Below, piece by piece: positions 1 to 9,105 of a stretch of 64,000 nt of DNA (positions are counted from its first letter, which is position 1; each line of letters opens with the position of its first letter). Position numbers and translations under genes: made by a program. The notes beneath the pieces are model-generated. The model was not told where the DNA came from. It worked only from the letters and a program-made list of their open reading frames with translations, and did no database searches. This stretch comes from Halodesulfovibrio aestuarii DSM 17919 = ATCC 29578 (lineage in GTDB: Bacteria > Desulfobacterota > Desulfovibrionia > Desulfovibrionales > Desulfovibrionaceae): contig NZ_ARQF01000021.1 of the NCBI RefSeq assembly GCF_000384815.1, positions 372,001 through 436,000 on the forward strand. Direction: 5' to 3'.

Positions 1-3000
1 CCGGTTCGCGCACCAGTAAGTCGGCTCTGTGCTGATTACCGTGTTCGTCCATAATGCCTTGTTCCGGTCTGCCGAAGTGTTGCCATTTGGTAAAGTCAGG
101 CAGGGTGGTGAGCCAGAGCAGCATGTCCGTCAGTTCTTCTTCTACTTCGGCTCTGTTTTCCATTGGTAGCGGATATTCACGCATACCATGTTGAATGGCA
201 CGATGAATGTCTTCCTGTGGGGTATCTAGAACGCGTAGGTGTTCTAGACATGTATGGACGAGGATACCGCGACGGCGTTCGTCAAAGATAATTTCTTCCA
301 GCGGGTTACGGAAAATTTTTAAACGCGGCAGCCAATGCATCGGTTTCCATGCGAGGACATCTTCGTGCTCCGGTAGCAGTTTAGTTTGCTCTGCGGTTTC
401 AACCTGTTTTTCCGCAAGGGTGCTTTCAGGAGCTTCACCAATGGTGATGCATCCTTTTTCGTCCATCTTGTCCTGATAGTCAGCAAGCAATACGCGTAAG
501 CTTTTAAGGAGCGGAGAAGTGCGCTCGTGTGTTGGAGTCGATGTGATGGCTGCGTGTAACTCTTCAACAGGGCGTGTCCATGCAACGTAAAGCAGGTGCA
601 GTTGTTCGCGGCAATCTTTACCCACAGCACGGTAGTAGTCGTCCCCTAGTTCTTTACACAGAGGGACAAGAATTTCTTCTCCGTTGAATGTGAAAGTCTC
701 CTGCCCGGAAGGACGTTGCTGCATTTGATGATGGAATGGGATGACAACTACAGGAAACTCAAGTCCCTTTGATTTATGCATGGTAAGAATGCGGATAGCG
801 TCCAGATTTTCCGGCATAGGAACTTTTTCTTCTACACCGCCTTCCTGCCAGAAGGTGAGGAAGGCTGAAAGGGAACGTAGCCCGTTTGTTTCTGCTGTGT
901 GTACAATCTCTAAGAAACGGCGCAGGAAAATTTCATCCTGCGGGAAACGTTTGAATACGTCGAAATGTTCGAAAGCTTCACGTACAGTGTCATAGGCACT
1001 CATTAAGCCTGCCTGAGAATAGAATGGAGCAATCCATTGTTCCCATATTTGTGGATAGTCGGCCTTAAATGCGTTGAAAAGTGTTCCCTTGCGCGGAGTA
1101 GCGAGCCAGTCATCGAGTGCAGTCCTGTCTATTCCTGCCAGATCTCCGAATAGTTCTGAACCGCTGATCACTGACCAGAACGCAACATCGTGAAGTGGAT
1201 AATCAAGAAAAGTAAGCAGGTTGACCACTTGTTGAACAACTGGATGGTCTGCAATGCAGAGGCTGTTCTCAGTAATAACTGGAAAGCCCCATTCCACAAG
1301 CCAATTCGCCAGTATGTTTGCTTCACCGTTAGTGCGAACCAGCATTGCAATATCTCTTAGTTTCCGTCGGTGCTGTAAGTCATCCACAAAAAGTGTTTTT
1401 AGTTTTTTGTGAACCGACTCAAACAAGGCTTCAGTGTTCTCTGCTTCAATGTCATACAATTTTACAAGGCCGCCACTACCTTCTTTGTGTGGTGGAACTT
1501 TCTGTGCTGCACCGGAAAAGCCCGCCATAATTTCAGCCGCAAGCTCGTCCACAACCTCTGCGGAAGCTTTGCCGATCAGGTCATTGGCAATACGCTTTGC
1601 AGTGTCTTCGTCCTCAAGACGTGAGAAGATGTCGTTGTTGAAGAGAACTACATTTTCACTACTGCGCCAGTTGTTATCAAGTGTTGTTCGTTCCGGATCT
1701 TCGGCAACGGCCTGAATAGCATCCTCATTCAAAATGCCGTCAAAAAGGTCGGAATCCCCACCGCGCCAACCGTAGATAGCCTGTTTTACATCACCAACGT
1801 AAACAACAGTACCTTCTTTTGCGAGACACTCAACAGCGAGAGGCTCAATAGCTTTCCATTGTGTTTTGGATGTGTCCTGAAATTCATCAATAAGCAGGTG
1901 AGTAAGACGTGTACCCATTCGGCAGAAAGCTTCAGATGCTGCATGTTCTCCGCTAAGCACTTTTTGCGCATAGATAGGCCATTGGGAAGCAGGAATAACA
2001 CCTTTTTCCCGTTGCAATGTTTCCACCTCAGCGGCGAGTGGTTCTGCAATATTGATAAACGGAACAAGCTCTAAGGCTTTGCGGAGAATAGCGCCTTGTA
2101 CTTCCAGCATGGCAAAGGTGTCACACAGATCTGCATATGCTTTATGCAAGTCAGCAGATGCTTTGCCTTTAGAAGCTTTCAGCACGCAGTCATCAATTGA
2201 AGGCTTTTTCGCATACGTGGCAGAAGGCAGTTTGGATGAGAATATAGAGAGAGCAAGGCATTTATCTAAAAACTTCGTAAAGTTTGCAGCAGGTTTTATG
2301 CCTTCTTCTGCGAGAAATTTTTGTACAGCTGTTGTGCTGTGGGTAAGCTCTTCGTGAAGCAGAACAAGCCAGCTGCGTAGTGCATCCCCGTCAACATCCG
2401 GTAATGCTCCGTGCTCCAGACGGTGTTTCATCAGGGCATGAATTTTTTCACGCAGCCTGTCACCTGTTACAAATCCATTCATGTCAGTATGAAAGAGCAA
2501 AGACTCGCATGCGTCTTTCAGCAGCGCGCTTTCTTTTCCGCCCTGTGATGCCCGGACAAGCATCTGGTCATAGAGAGGATCAAAGAGGATTGTGTCGTCA
2601 AAAATTGGTTCAAAATCTGGTGGCAAGGACAGATCAAGGGCACCAAGGCGTACCAGCATGTTCAGCAGACTGTCGATGGTGCGGATATTGAGCGAAGAGT
2701 AGCGCTGTAGCAGTCTGTTTACCCAGCGGTGGGCATCGCGGGGATCCCATCCCTGTGCAGGATTAGTCGGGTCGAGTTGTAGAGCACACTCCTTAAGAGA
2801 ATGGATAACACGCTCACGCATTTCTGTTGCAGCTTTGTTGGTGAAGGTAACGGCAAGAATTTCATACCAATTGAACGTTCCGTCAGTGGTTGCAATGGCA
2901 CAGGCAGAATTTTTTTCTTTTTGTTCATCCTGTGCTGCTCCGGCGAGGAGTGCTAAAAATTGGCGTGTGAGAGTGTATGTCTTGCCGGAACCGGCAGCAG

Positions 3001-3019
3001 CTTTGATCTGTTGGAGCAT
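1..3019 (-). CDS. AddA/RecB-like UvrD-family helicase-nuclease (C-terminus beyond left edge)
   Basis: ATP-dependent DNA helicase with a C-terminal nuclease, of the kind that processes double-strand breaks for recombination. The open frame runs without interruption from an ATG at 3019 to the left edge, about 1006 codons. Visible motifs: Walker A AAAGSGKT near residues 8-15, Walker B DEFQDTSK near 378, motif III GDVKQAIYGWRG near 408, LDNNWRS just after, the HKSKGLEFPVVV helicase motif near 750, and LLYVAWTRP near 810. RRGILVHTCLEHL near 915-930 and HRADLLV at the edge resemble the start of a RecB-type nuclease domain. The start was chosen because MLQQIKAAAGSGKT places the P-loop at the usual N-terminal position; no good Shine-Dalgarno is visible. 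An AddB-like partner is not in the window and may lie beyond the edge. Confidence 0.85.
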   Translation of the reverse strand, partial: MLQQIKAAAGSGKTYTLTRQFLALLAGAAQDEQKEKNSACAIATTDGTFNWYEILAVTFTNKAATEMRERVIHSLKECALQLDPTNPAQGWDPRDAHRWVNRLLQRYSSLNIRTIDSLLNMLVRLGALDLSLPPDFEPIFDDTILFDPLYDQMLVRASQGGKESALLKDACESLLFHTDMNGFVTGDRLREKIHALMKHRLEHGALPDVDGDALRSWLVLLHEELTHSTTAVQKFLAEEGIKPAANFTKFLDKCLALSIFSSKLPSATYAKKPSIDDCVLKASKGKASADLHKAYADLCDTFAMLEVQGAILRKALELVPFINIAEPLAAEVETLQREKGVIPASQWPIYAQKVLSGEHAASEAFCRMGTRLTHLLIDEFQDTSKTQWKAIEPLAVECLAKEGTVVYVGDVKQAIYGWRGGDSDLFDGILNEDAIQAVAEDPERTTLDNNWRSSENVVLFNNDIFSRLEDEDTAKRIANDLIGKASAEVVDELAAEIMAGFSGAAQKVPPHKEGSGGLVKLYDIEAENTEALFESVHKKLKTLFVDDLQHRRKLRDIAMLVRTNGEANILANWLVEWGFPVITENSLCIADHPVVQQVVNLLTFLDYPLHDVAFWSVISGSELFGDLAGIDRTALDDWLATPRKGTLFNAFKADYPQIWEQWIAPFYSQAGLMSAYDTVREAFEHFDVFKRFPQDEIFLRRFLEIVHTAETNGLRSLSAFLTFWQEGGVEEKVPMPENLDAIRILTMHKSKGLEFPVVVIPFHHQMQQRPSGQETFTFNGEEILVPLCKELGDDYYRAVGKDCREQLHLLYVAWTRPVEELHAAITSTPTHERTSPLLKSLRVLLADYQDKMDEKGCITIGEAPESTLAEKQVETAEQTKLLPEHEDVLAWKPMHWLPRLKIFRNPLEEIIFDERRRGILVHTCLEHLRVLDTPQEDIHRAIQHGMREYPLPMENRAEVEEELTDMLLWLTTLPDFTKWQHFGRPEQGIMDEHGNQHRADLLVREP

Positions 3020-3179
3020 GGTGAGGAGTCCAAGATGGTTATAGTGGAGGTGGCTTAAGCGGGTAATCTGTTTCTGGGTTCCGTGCGGAAAAGCGCTTAT
3101 GACTGTGAACTGATATTCGTGATTATGGTACGAGTTGGTTGCGTGTTAAAAAGAGACCAAGGTCGCGGGTATGGGGAAC

Positions 3180-3222
3180 TTCTCTTGCGGGGAGAGGGCC
3201 GAATCTTCTCCCCGCGAGAGAA
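3180..3222. other. Strong inverted repeat between phosphofructokinase and helicase genes
   Basis: A 16-bp stem (3180-3195 with 3207-3222, one G-T pair) with an 11-base loop lies just past the 3' end of the phosphofructokinase gene. No run of T follows on either strand, so it is not a standard intrinsic terminator. It could be a 3'-end stabiliser or processing site; this is inference. Confidence 0.5.
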
Positions 3223-3252
3223 CATATTGAAAAAATAAATGGTTGTCTGATG

Positions 3253-4617
3253 TTACTTTTCATCAATCGAGCAAGGCTCGCTGATAAGGACGGTATGTTC
3301 AAAATCAAGAAGTGTTGATTGTCCTGTAGATTCCATAACTGCACGCCAGTAGTCTGAGTGAGTATTAAGTTTACGACGTTTTCGGGTTACGAGGCGTAAT
3401 GGAAGATGTATGAATCTGTCCATAAGTTTCGACACAACCATTGATGTTTTTCCAGCCATGGCGGCATGCACTGCATTCTGCCCGAGGAATCCGCAATAAA
3501 CTCTGTCGTTGGCGTTAGCAGGTACAGAGCGGATAATGTAGCTTGGATCAATAAGTTTCAGGGAATGAGGTATGTTGCGCTCGTTCAGATAAGCATGGAT
3601 TTCCTCTTTGAGGAATCCCATGATGTCCCCCAGAACTTTGTTTCCTGAGGCATCTTTTAAGTTTGTGTCGGAAAGCAGATGCTGTCCTGCGCCTTCTGCT
3701 ATAACAATAACAGCATGACGACGAGCTAGCAGGCGTTCTTCCAGATCTTTAAGCAGCCCATTTTCACCGTGCAGATAAAACTCTTTTTCTGGAATGAGCA
3801 CATAGTTTACTTCTTTGAGAGATAGTGATGCATGGGCTGCTATGAAGCCGGATTCGCGTCCCATGAGTTTAACAAGGCCAATGCCGTTCATAGAGCCTTG
3901 TGCTTCCGTATGTGCACATTGGATAGCTTCTGTTGCCTTATCGACAGCAGTTTCAAATCCGAAGGTCTGTGGAATAAAATCGATATCATTATCAATGGTT
4001 TTAGGAACCCCGATAACTGAAATTTTCAGCTGACGTTTGGTTACCTCGTCGACGATTGCACATGCGGCTTTCATGGTTCCGTCGCCGCCGATCATGAACA
4101 GACAGCTAATGTTGAGGCGTTCCAATGCGTCTACAATTTCCTCAGTAGACTGTGGCCCTCGGGAAGACCCGAGGATTGTGCCTCCTAGCAGGTGGATATG
4201 GGCAATCATTTCTGGCGTAAGTTCAATAACGTCGTGTCCGTATTTAGGGATAAAGCCTTCCAGCCCGTACTTGATACCAAGGACGCTGCTTACGTGATAA
4301 TTATGAAATGCCGCCATAACGATGGAGCGGATAACTTCGTTGATGCCGGGGCATAGTCCGCCACAGGTTACAATTGCACATTTTGTTTTAGGGGTATCAA
4401 AAAATACATGCTGGCGTGGGCCTGCTTTTTCAAAATGAAGCGGGATTGGCTCGCCTGTAATTTCTTCCTGCAGTTCATTGTCTAGAAAAAACTCGACACC
4501 ACGTGTGTCCGTCTCGAACTTGCATGCGGATAGAGGGGATGGAATTTTTGGGCATCCTAGAGTGGGGATAGTAGTTGAAATCGTAACATCATTATATTGT
4601 GCGTGCTTTTTGGGCAT
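3253..4617 (-). CDS. 6-phosphofructokinase, group-X (trypanosome/plant-like) type
   Basis: Phosphorylates fructose 6-phosphate to fructose 1,6-bisphosphate in glycolysis. The 454-residue length is longer than E. coli PfkA (320) and fits the long-form PFK group. Motifs: CGGLCPGINEV near 85-95, SSRGPQ near 151-156, GGDGT at 177-181, PKTIDND at 205-211 and GRESGFIAAH near 253-262. In this superfamily Gly at the last position of GGDG goes with ATP use, whereas GGDD goes with pyrophosphate. Lys in PKTIDND is otherwise typical of PPi enzymes, but this Gly/Lys pair is also seen in ATP-using group-X enzymes. The donor is therefore probably ATP, but not certain. It is divergent from pdxA. Confidence 0.88.
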   Translation of the reverse strand: MPKKHAQYNDVTISTTIPTLGCPKIPSPLSACKFETDTRGVEFFLDNELQEEITGEPIPLHFEKAGPRQHVFFDTPKTKCAIVTCGGLCPGINEVIRSIVMAAFHNYHVSSVLGIKYGLEGFIPKYGHDVIELTPEMIAHIHLLGGTILGSSRGPQSTEEIVDALERLNISCLFMIGGDGTMKAACAIVDEVTKRQLKISVIGVPKTIDNDIDFIPQTFGFETAVDKATEAIQCAHTEAQGSMNGIGLVKLMGRESGFIAAHASLSLKEVNYVLIPEKEFYLHGENGLLKDLEERLLARRHAVIVIAEGAGQHLLSDTNLKDASGNKVLGDIMGFLKEEIHAYLNERNIPHSLKLIDPSYIIRSVPANANDRVYCGFLGQNAVHAAMAGKTSMVVSKLMDRFIHLPLRLVTRKRRKLNTHSDYWRAVMESTGQSTLLDFEHTVLISEPCSIDEK

Positions 4618-4874
4618 TGATATGCTCCTTAGATGTAGCTGTCGGGCGTATTGTTATTTGTTATCGTAGCCCATAATATACATTGTGATTTGTTTTAGGG
4701 CAAATTTGAAGCAGAATCATGACATAATGTAGAAAAATATGTTGCTTCTGGACAGGCAGAGGGAAACCGCCTAATTTTATCCCGCATTTCAGAATGTGGC
4801 TTTGTTGTGTATAGTCCTGTTCTGAATAGTGGGACATTGTCATGTACTGACTATATACTTAATTCGAGTTTGTT

Positions 4875-5882
4875 ATGCCAAAAAAAACGCTTCTTATTAC
4901 ACTTGGTGATGCAAATGGACTCGGGCCGGAGTTGGCCTGCCGTCTGTTTGGTCAAGATATCTTTATCGCGGCGAAGCGTCCGATAATAATGATCGGCTCG
5001 GCTGCCTCTTTGCTGGTGCATACCGAGCGACTCAATATGGACCCGTTTTGGGAGACGATCGAGTCTCCGCGTGAGATTATAAGTAAGGCATACGGGGTCT
5101 ATCTGTATGAACCTCCTTCAATCCGCAATATTCCAGTTACAGTTGGTCAAGCAACTAAAGAAGGTGGTTTTATTGCGGGTGAGTCTTTGCAGGCCGCTTG
5201 TCAGTGCATTACCGATGGTATTGCCACAGGTATGGTGACCTTGCCCTTGCATAAAGCAATGTTGCAGGAAGCAGGGTTTGATTTTCCGGGGCATACAGAG
5301 TTTTTAGCACGATATGCGGGGCTTGGTGATGATGAAGTCTGCATGCATTTGTGTGGTGACATTTTGCGGGTAAGCCTCGTAACAACACATCCTCCGCTCC
5401 GTGATGTTGCAGATATGATTACTGAAGAGCGTTTGTTGCGAACCTTCAGGCTGACTGATGCTTTTATGAAGCAAATAGGGCACGGAGACCGGCCAATAGC
5501 TGTATGTGGTTTAAATCCGCATGCTGGTGAATCCGGCAAGATCGGTACTGAGGATCAGGAGATTGTTGAGCCAGCTGTGCGTAAAGCTCAGGAAATGGGT
5601 ATGAATATTGAAGGTCCGTTTCCTGCTGATACCTTGTTCCACAAGGCTGCACGCGGTGTATATTCTTCTGTAGTGGCTATGTATCATGATCAAGGACTTG
5701 CTCCTCTGAAATTGCTCCACTTCTCAGAAGCCGTTAACGTGACTCTCGGCTTGCCGTTTGTGCGTACATCGGTCGATCATGGTACGGGCTTCGACATTGT
5801 AGGCAAAGACATTGCCCATACAAATAGTTTCAGAGAAGCCATACGCCTTGCGATTTTAATGCTGGAAGGCGATGAACTGTAA
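4875..5882 (+). CDS. pdxA: 4-hydroxythreonine-4-phosphate dehydrogenase PdxA
   Basis: NAD-dependent oxidation of 4-phosphohydroxy-L-threonine in the DXP-dependent pyridoxal-phosphate pathway; cytosolic and metal-dependent. The 335 residues match the family length. GDANGLGPEL at 11-20 corresponds to the GDxxGIGPE signature. The three metal-ligand histidines sit in GHTEFL near 139, NPHAGE near 214 and MYHDQGLAPLK near 267. The upstream SD is weak (CGAG), but the start is fixed by the N-terminal motif. A terminator follows directly, so it is probably transcribed alone. Confidence 0.93.
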   Translation: MPKKTLLITLGDANGLGPELACRLFGQDIFIAAKRPIIMIGSAASLLVHTERLNMDPFWETIESPREIISKAYGVYLYEPPSIRNIPVTVGQATKEGGFIAGESLQAACQCITDGIATGMVTLPLHKAMLQEAGFDFPGHTEFLARYAGLGDDEVCMHLCGDILRVSLVTTHPPLRDVADMITEERLLRTFRLTDAFMKQIGHGDRPIAVCGLNPHAGESGKIGTEDQEIVEPAVRKAQEMGMNIEGPFPADTLFHKAARGVYSSVVAMYHDQGLAPLKLLHFSEAVNVTLGLPFVRTSVDHGTGFDIVGKDIAHTNSFREAIRLAILMLEGDEL

Positions 5883-5907
5883 TCTGCTTTTTATTTTGAT
5901 ATTACTG

Positions 5908-5948
5908 GGCAGACAATGACACATTACTTGGCATTGTCTGCCTTTTTT
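5908..5948 (+). terminator. Rho-independent terminator after pdxA
   Basis: An 11-bp stem GGCAGACAATG/CATTGTCTGCC with a 13-base loop, followed by six T residues. Confidence 0.88.
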
Positions 5949-5988
5949 GCATACACTGATGATTCTACAGGTAATATAGGAGGAAACC

Positions 5989-7668
5989 ATGCTTATTGGT
6001 ATTGATGTCGGCGGCACGCATACCGACGCAGTGGCCGTTGAGAATGGGAAAGTGGTTGCCTCGGGAAAAGTGCCCACAGTGCACGATGATTTACTGTCAT
6101 CGGTACTGGGTGCGCTTGAGATAGTGCTTGAGGGTGTTTCTCCAGAAGATGTAACACGCCTTAATTTATCAACGACACTTTCAACAAATGCCATAGTTGA
6201 AGGACGTACAGATGATGTTGGTGTGATTGTTTCTTCAGGCCCCGGCATTGATCCGTATAATTTTCAGACCGGCAAATTTTATTTTCCTGTCAAAGGGTCT
6301 ATTGACCATAGAGGGGAAGAGGTCGCCCCTGTCGCTGAGAAAGAAGTCATGGATGCTTTTGACACGTGTGTTGCGGCGGGAGTTACCTCGTTTGCCGCTG
6401 TTAGTAAGTTTTCTACAAGAAATCCTGCGCATGAAGAACGCATTGCGGAATTAGTTGCTTCTAAAAGTGATGTGATATCGTTAGGGCATCGTTTTTCCGG
6501 TCAACTCGGTTTTCCACGTCGCATTGCAACGGCTTACTACAACGCTGCTGTCTGGCGTCTCTATAACAGGTTTGCAGATGCTGTTGAAGCTGGAGTATGG
6601 GCAAAGGGGATTACTGCTCCTGTGAACATTCTTAAAGCTGATGGCGGGACAATGCCGCTTGAACGTTCTCGTGAGCTTCCTGTTGAGTCTATACTCTCAG
6701 GGCCTGCTGCCAGTGTTATGGGCGTGTTAGCGCAGCGCTGTGTTGGGGAAAAGTGTTCAAAGTCGGACTCACTGGAAGGTGAAACACTTATTCTTGATAT
6801 CGGCGGTACGACCACGGACATAGCCTTGTTGGTAGCGGCGACACCCCTTGTAGAAAAAGACGGTATTTCCGTCGGTAGTTTCCCAACCTTGGTGCATGCG
6901 TTAAAAACTCGTTCCATAGGTGTCGGTGGTGACTCCGCGTTACGCTATTCAGCCGGTGCGCTACGTGTGGGGCCGGAACGAAAAGGTGTCTGTATGGCTG
7001 AAGGCGGAAGCAGCCCTGCGCTAATGGATGCACTTATTTACTGCGGGCATGCGTCTTTTGGTGATACTTCCGCGAGTCGGCATGGAATCGAACATTTTGC
7101 AGATCAATGTGGAATGGAGCCGTCAGCACTGGCAATGTCCGCAATTACCCTTGCGGTGAAAACAATATCACGGGCAGTGCATGAGTTTATCGAGGAAGTG
7201 AACAGCACTCCTGTATATACTATTCGAGAAATTTTGAGCGGGGATGAACTGACACCGACTCAGGTAAGCATTATGGGAGGGCCGGCAAAAGCTTTTCAGA
7301 CATTACTTGCCGAAGAATTGCATGTGCCGGTGTATACTGTTCCACAGTACTCTGTGGCTAATGCCATTGGTGCTGCAATGACAAAGCCGACTTTTGAGCT
7401 GGAACTGTTTGCAGATACGGAAGCACAGACCCTTTTTATTCCTGTAGTAGGGGAGCGCCGCAGTGTTTCTTCAAATTATAAGTTGATTGATGCTGTACTG
7501 GATGCAAAAGAAGCTATGGTCGAGTACTTCTCGCAACGTAATATCATTATAAGTGCTGACGAGATAGAAGTGACTGAGCAGCAATCTTTCAATATGATTG
7601 GCGATTATGGCACGGTTGGAAGAAATATCCGTGTTAAATGTCAGATAACACCAGGAGTTGAAATATAG
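5989..7668 (+). CDS. Hydantoinase/oxoprolinase family protein (HyuA-like, subunit A)
   Basis: Member of the ATP-dependent hydantoinase/5-oxoprolinase A family; substrate unknown. 559 residues. An ASKHA-type phosphate-binding start, IGIDVGGTHTDAV (3-15), opens the N-terminal Hydant_A_N domain. A second phosphate loop, LILDIGGTTTDIAL near 268-281, opens the hydantoinase_A domain. The start has a strong SD (AGGAGG, 5 bases before ATG). No HyuB partner is adjacent: pdxA lies upstream and a NagZ-like gene overlaps downstream. It may act alone or with a distant partner; acetone-carboxylase-like relatives exist, so the substrate is left open. Confidence 0.82.
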   Translation: MLIGIDVGGTHTDAVAVENGKVVASGKVPTVHDDLLSSVLGALEIVLEGVSPEDVTRLNLSTTLSTNAIVEGRTDDVGVIVSSGPGIDPYNFQTGKFYFPVKGSIDHRGEEVAPVAEKEVMDAFDTCVAAGVTSFAAVSKFSTRNPAHEERIAELVASKSDVISLGHRFSGQLGFPRRIATAYYNAAVWRLYNRFADAVEAGVWAKGITAPVNILKADGGTMPLERSRELPVESILSGPAASVMGVLAQRCVGEKCSKSDSLEGETLILDIGGTTTDIALLVAATPLVEKDGISVGSFPTLVHALKTRSIGVGGDSALRYSAGALRVGPERKGVCMAEGGSSPALMDALIYCGHASFGDTSASRHGIEHFADQCGMEPSALAMSAITLAVKTISRAVHEFIEEVNSTPVYTIREILSGDELTPTQVSIMGGPAKAFQTLLAEELHVPVYTVPQYSVANAIGAAMTKPTFELELFADTEAQTLFIPVVGERRSVSSNYKLIDAVLDAKEAMVEYFSQRNIIISADEIEVTEQQSFNMIGDYGTVGRNIRVKCQITPGVEI

Positions 7669-7669
7669 G

Positions 7670-8815
7670 ATGCCTAAGATTCTAGCATACTGCGTATTAC
7701 TTATCCTGCTTGCAACGCAAAGTTTTGCTATGCAGGCAACGGAACTCCAATCTCCCGAAGTTTCTCTTAAAACTATGATTGGTCAAATGATCATGGTGGG
7801 ATTTCGTGGAGAGGGCGCCACTACCGCACGCGTTTTGTTGCGGGACATAAAGGAACATCAGATAGGTGGTGTTATTTTATTTGATAAAGATTGTCTTAGA
7901 CCTCAGGCAGTGCGGAATATCATCAGTAAAGAGCAAGTACATGATCTTATTTCTGCATTGCAGGACGTTTCAACAATTCCCTTGTTTGTTGCTATAGATC
8001 AGGAAGGAGGACGTGTTTCACGGTTTAAGCCGAGTCATGGTTTTGCCGGAACGCCTTCTGCGCAAAAATTAGGCGAATTGCCTGTAAGTGAAACATTTGC
8101 AGCAGGGGAACATACTGGAGCATATCTTGAGTCGGTTGGCGTGAATATGAACTTTGCGCCAGTGCTGGATGTAAATGTAAATCCAGAATCTCCAGTTATA
8201 GGTGCCATAGAGCGTAGTTACAGTGCTGATCCTTCTAAGGTTGCTACGTACGGGCATGCTTTTGCTCAGGGCATGGCACGCCATGGTATCATTTCAGGAT
8301 ATAAACATTTCCCCGGGCACGGAAGTTCTCTTTCAGATTCCCATAAGGGTTTGCCTGACGTAACAAAGACGTGGTCAAAGGATGAACTTATTCCTTATGC
8401 TGAACTGTTAGGAAAAGAACCGTTGCATGTCCTTATGGTAGGACACCTGTATAACCGTAAACTTGATGCGGATACGCCGACGTCATTATCATATCCCGTT
8501 ATAACAGAAGTGCTTCGTGACCAGCTTGGATACGACGGTGTTGTTGTGACTGATGATCTCCAGATGAAGGCCATAACAAATGAGTATCCTATAGATGAAG
8601 CCGCAGTGAAAGCCGTACAGGCTGGGAGTGATATTCTGCTTGCAGGGAATAATTTGGTATATGATCCACAAATAGTCTGTAAGCTTGTGACCGCTCTTAC
8701 ATGGGCAGTGCATAATGGGGAACTACCGATTGAACGGATTCGTCAGTCTTATGAACGAATTATGAAGCTTAAACGTGAATCGGGGCTGTTTGTGGAAGAG
8801 GCTTTGAAAGAATAG
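7670..8815 (+). CDS. Glycoside hydrolase family 3, NagZ-type beta-N-acetylhexosaminidase, exported
   Basis: Predicted to remove N-acetylglucosamine from muropeptides or other glycans. Family 3 signatures: DQEGGRVSRF near 111-120, KHFPGHG near 211-217, then DSHKGLP near 222-228, which carries the NagZ-type Asp-His acid/base dyad, and VVTDDLQM near 292-299 with the nucleophile Asp. An N-terminal hydrophobic stretch ending in ...TQSFA is a signal peptide, unlike cytosolic E. coli NagZ, so it likely acts in the periplasm. ATG 7670 is preferred: AGGAG at 7653-7657 abuts an in-frame TTG at 7658 too closely. It overlaps no more than the stop region of the hydantoinase gene, suggesting co-transcription. 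Confidence 0.87.
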   Translation: MPKILAYCVLLILLATQSFAMQATELQSPEVSLKTMIGQMIMVGFRGEGATTARVLLRDIKEHQIGGVILFDKDCLRPQAVRNIISKEQVHDLISALQDVSTIPLFVAIDQEGGRVSRFKPSHGFAGTPSAQKLGELPVSETFAAGEHTGAYLESVGVNMNFAPVLDVNVNPESPVIGAIERSYSADPSKVATYGHAFAQGMARHGIISGYKHFPGHGSSLSDSHKGLPDVTKTWSKDELIPYAELLGKEPLHVLMVGHLYNRKLDADTPTSLSYPVITEVLRDQLGYDGVVVTDDLQMKAITNEYPIDEAAVKAVQAGSDILLAGNNLVYDPQIVCKLVTALTWAVHNGELPIERIRQSYERIMKLKRESGLFVEEALKE

Positions 8816-8856
8816 CGATCTGCATAATAACGATTTTGAACAAGCTGTTATACAAT

Positions 8857-8892
8857 AAAAGGGTGGAGATTCAACTCCACCCTTTTATTTTT
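8857..8892. terminator. Bidirectional intrinsic terminator after the NagZ-like gene
   Basis: A 12-bp stem AAAAGGGTGGAG/CTCCACCCTTTT with a 6-base loop and a T-rich tail (A-rich on the other side). It serves the converging NagZ-like and TVP38 genes. Confidence 0.88.
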
Positions 8893-9105
8893 ATGTACGG
8901 TGCTGACGGTCAACTTATTTAGTAGCGTGAAGAAAGCTATGTTTCTTGCAGGGAGATGTGTTGTTGACGAAGGACGTTTTTTGCTACGTTATGTTTCAAG
9001 TTAGCGATGCATTCTGTTTTAGTAAAATCTTGCAGGAATGCAAGGTGCGGTAGGAGCAATGTGACAACACAGAGAAGTACCTTTTTTGGGATACAGACCT
9101 TGGTG

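Noticed and set aside
4661-4843. 60-codon minus-strand frame between phosphofructokinase and pdxA
   Set aside because: No SD or motif; the region is more likely the divergent promoter.
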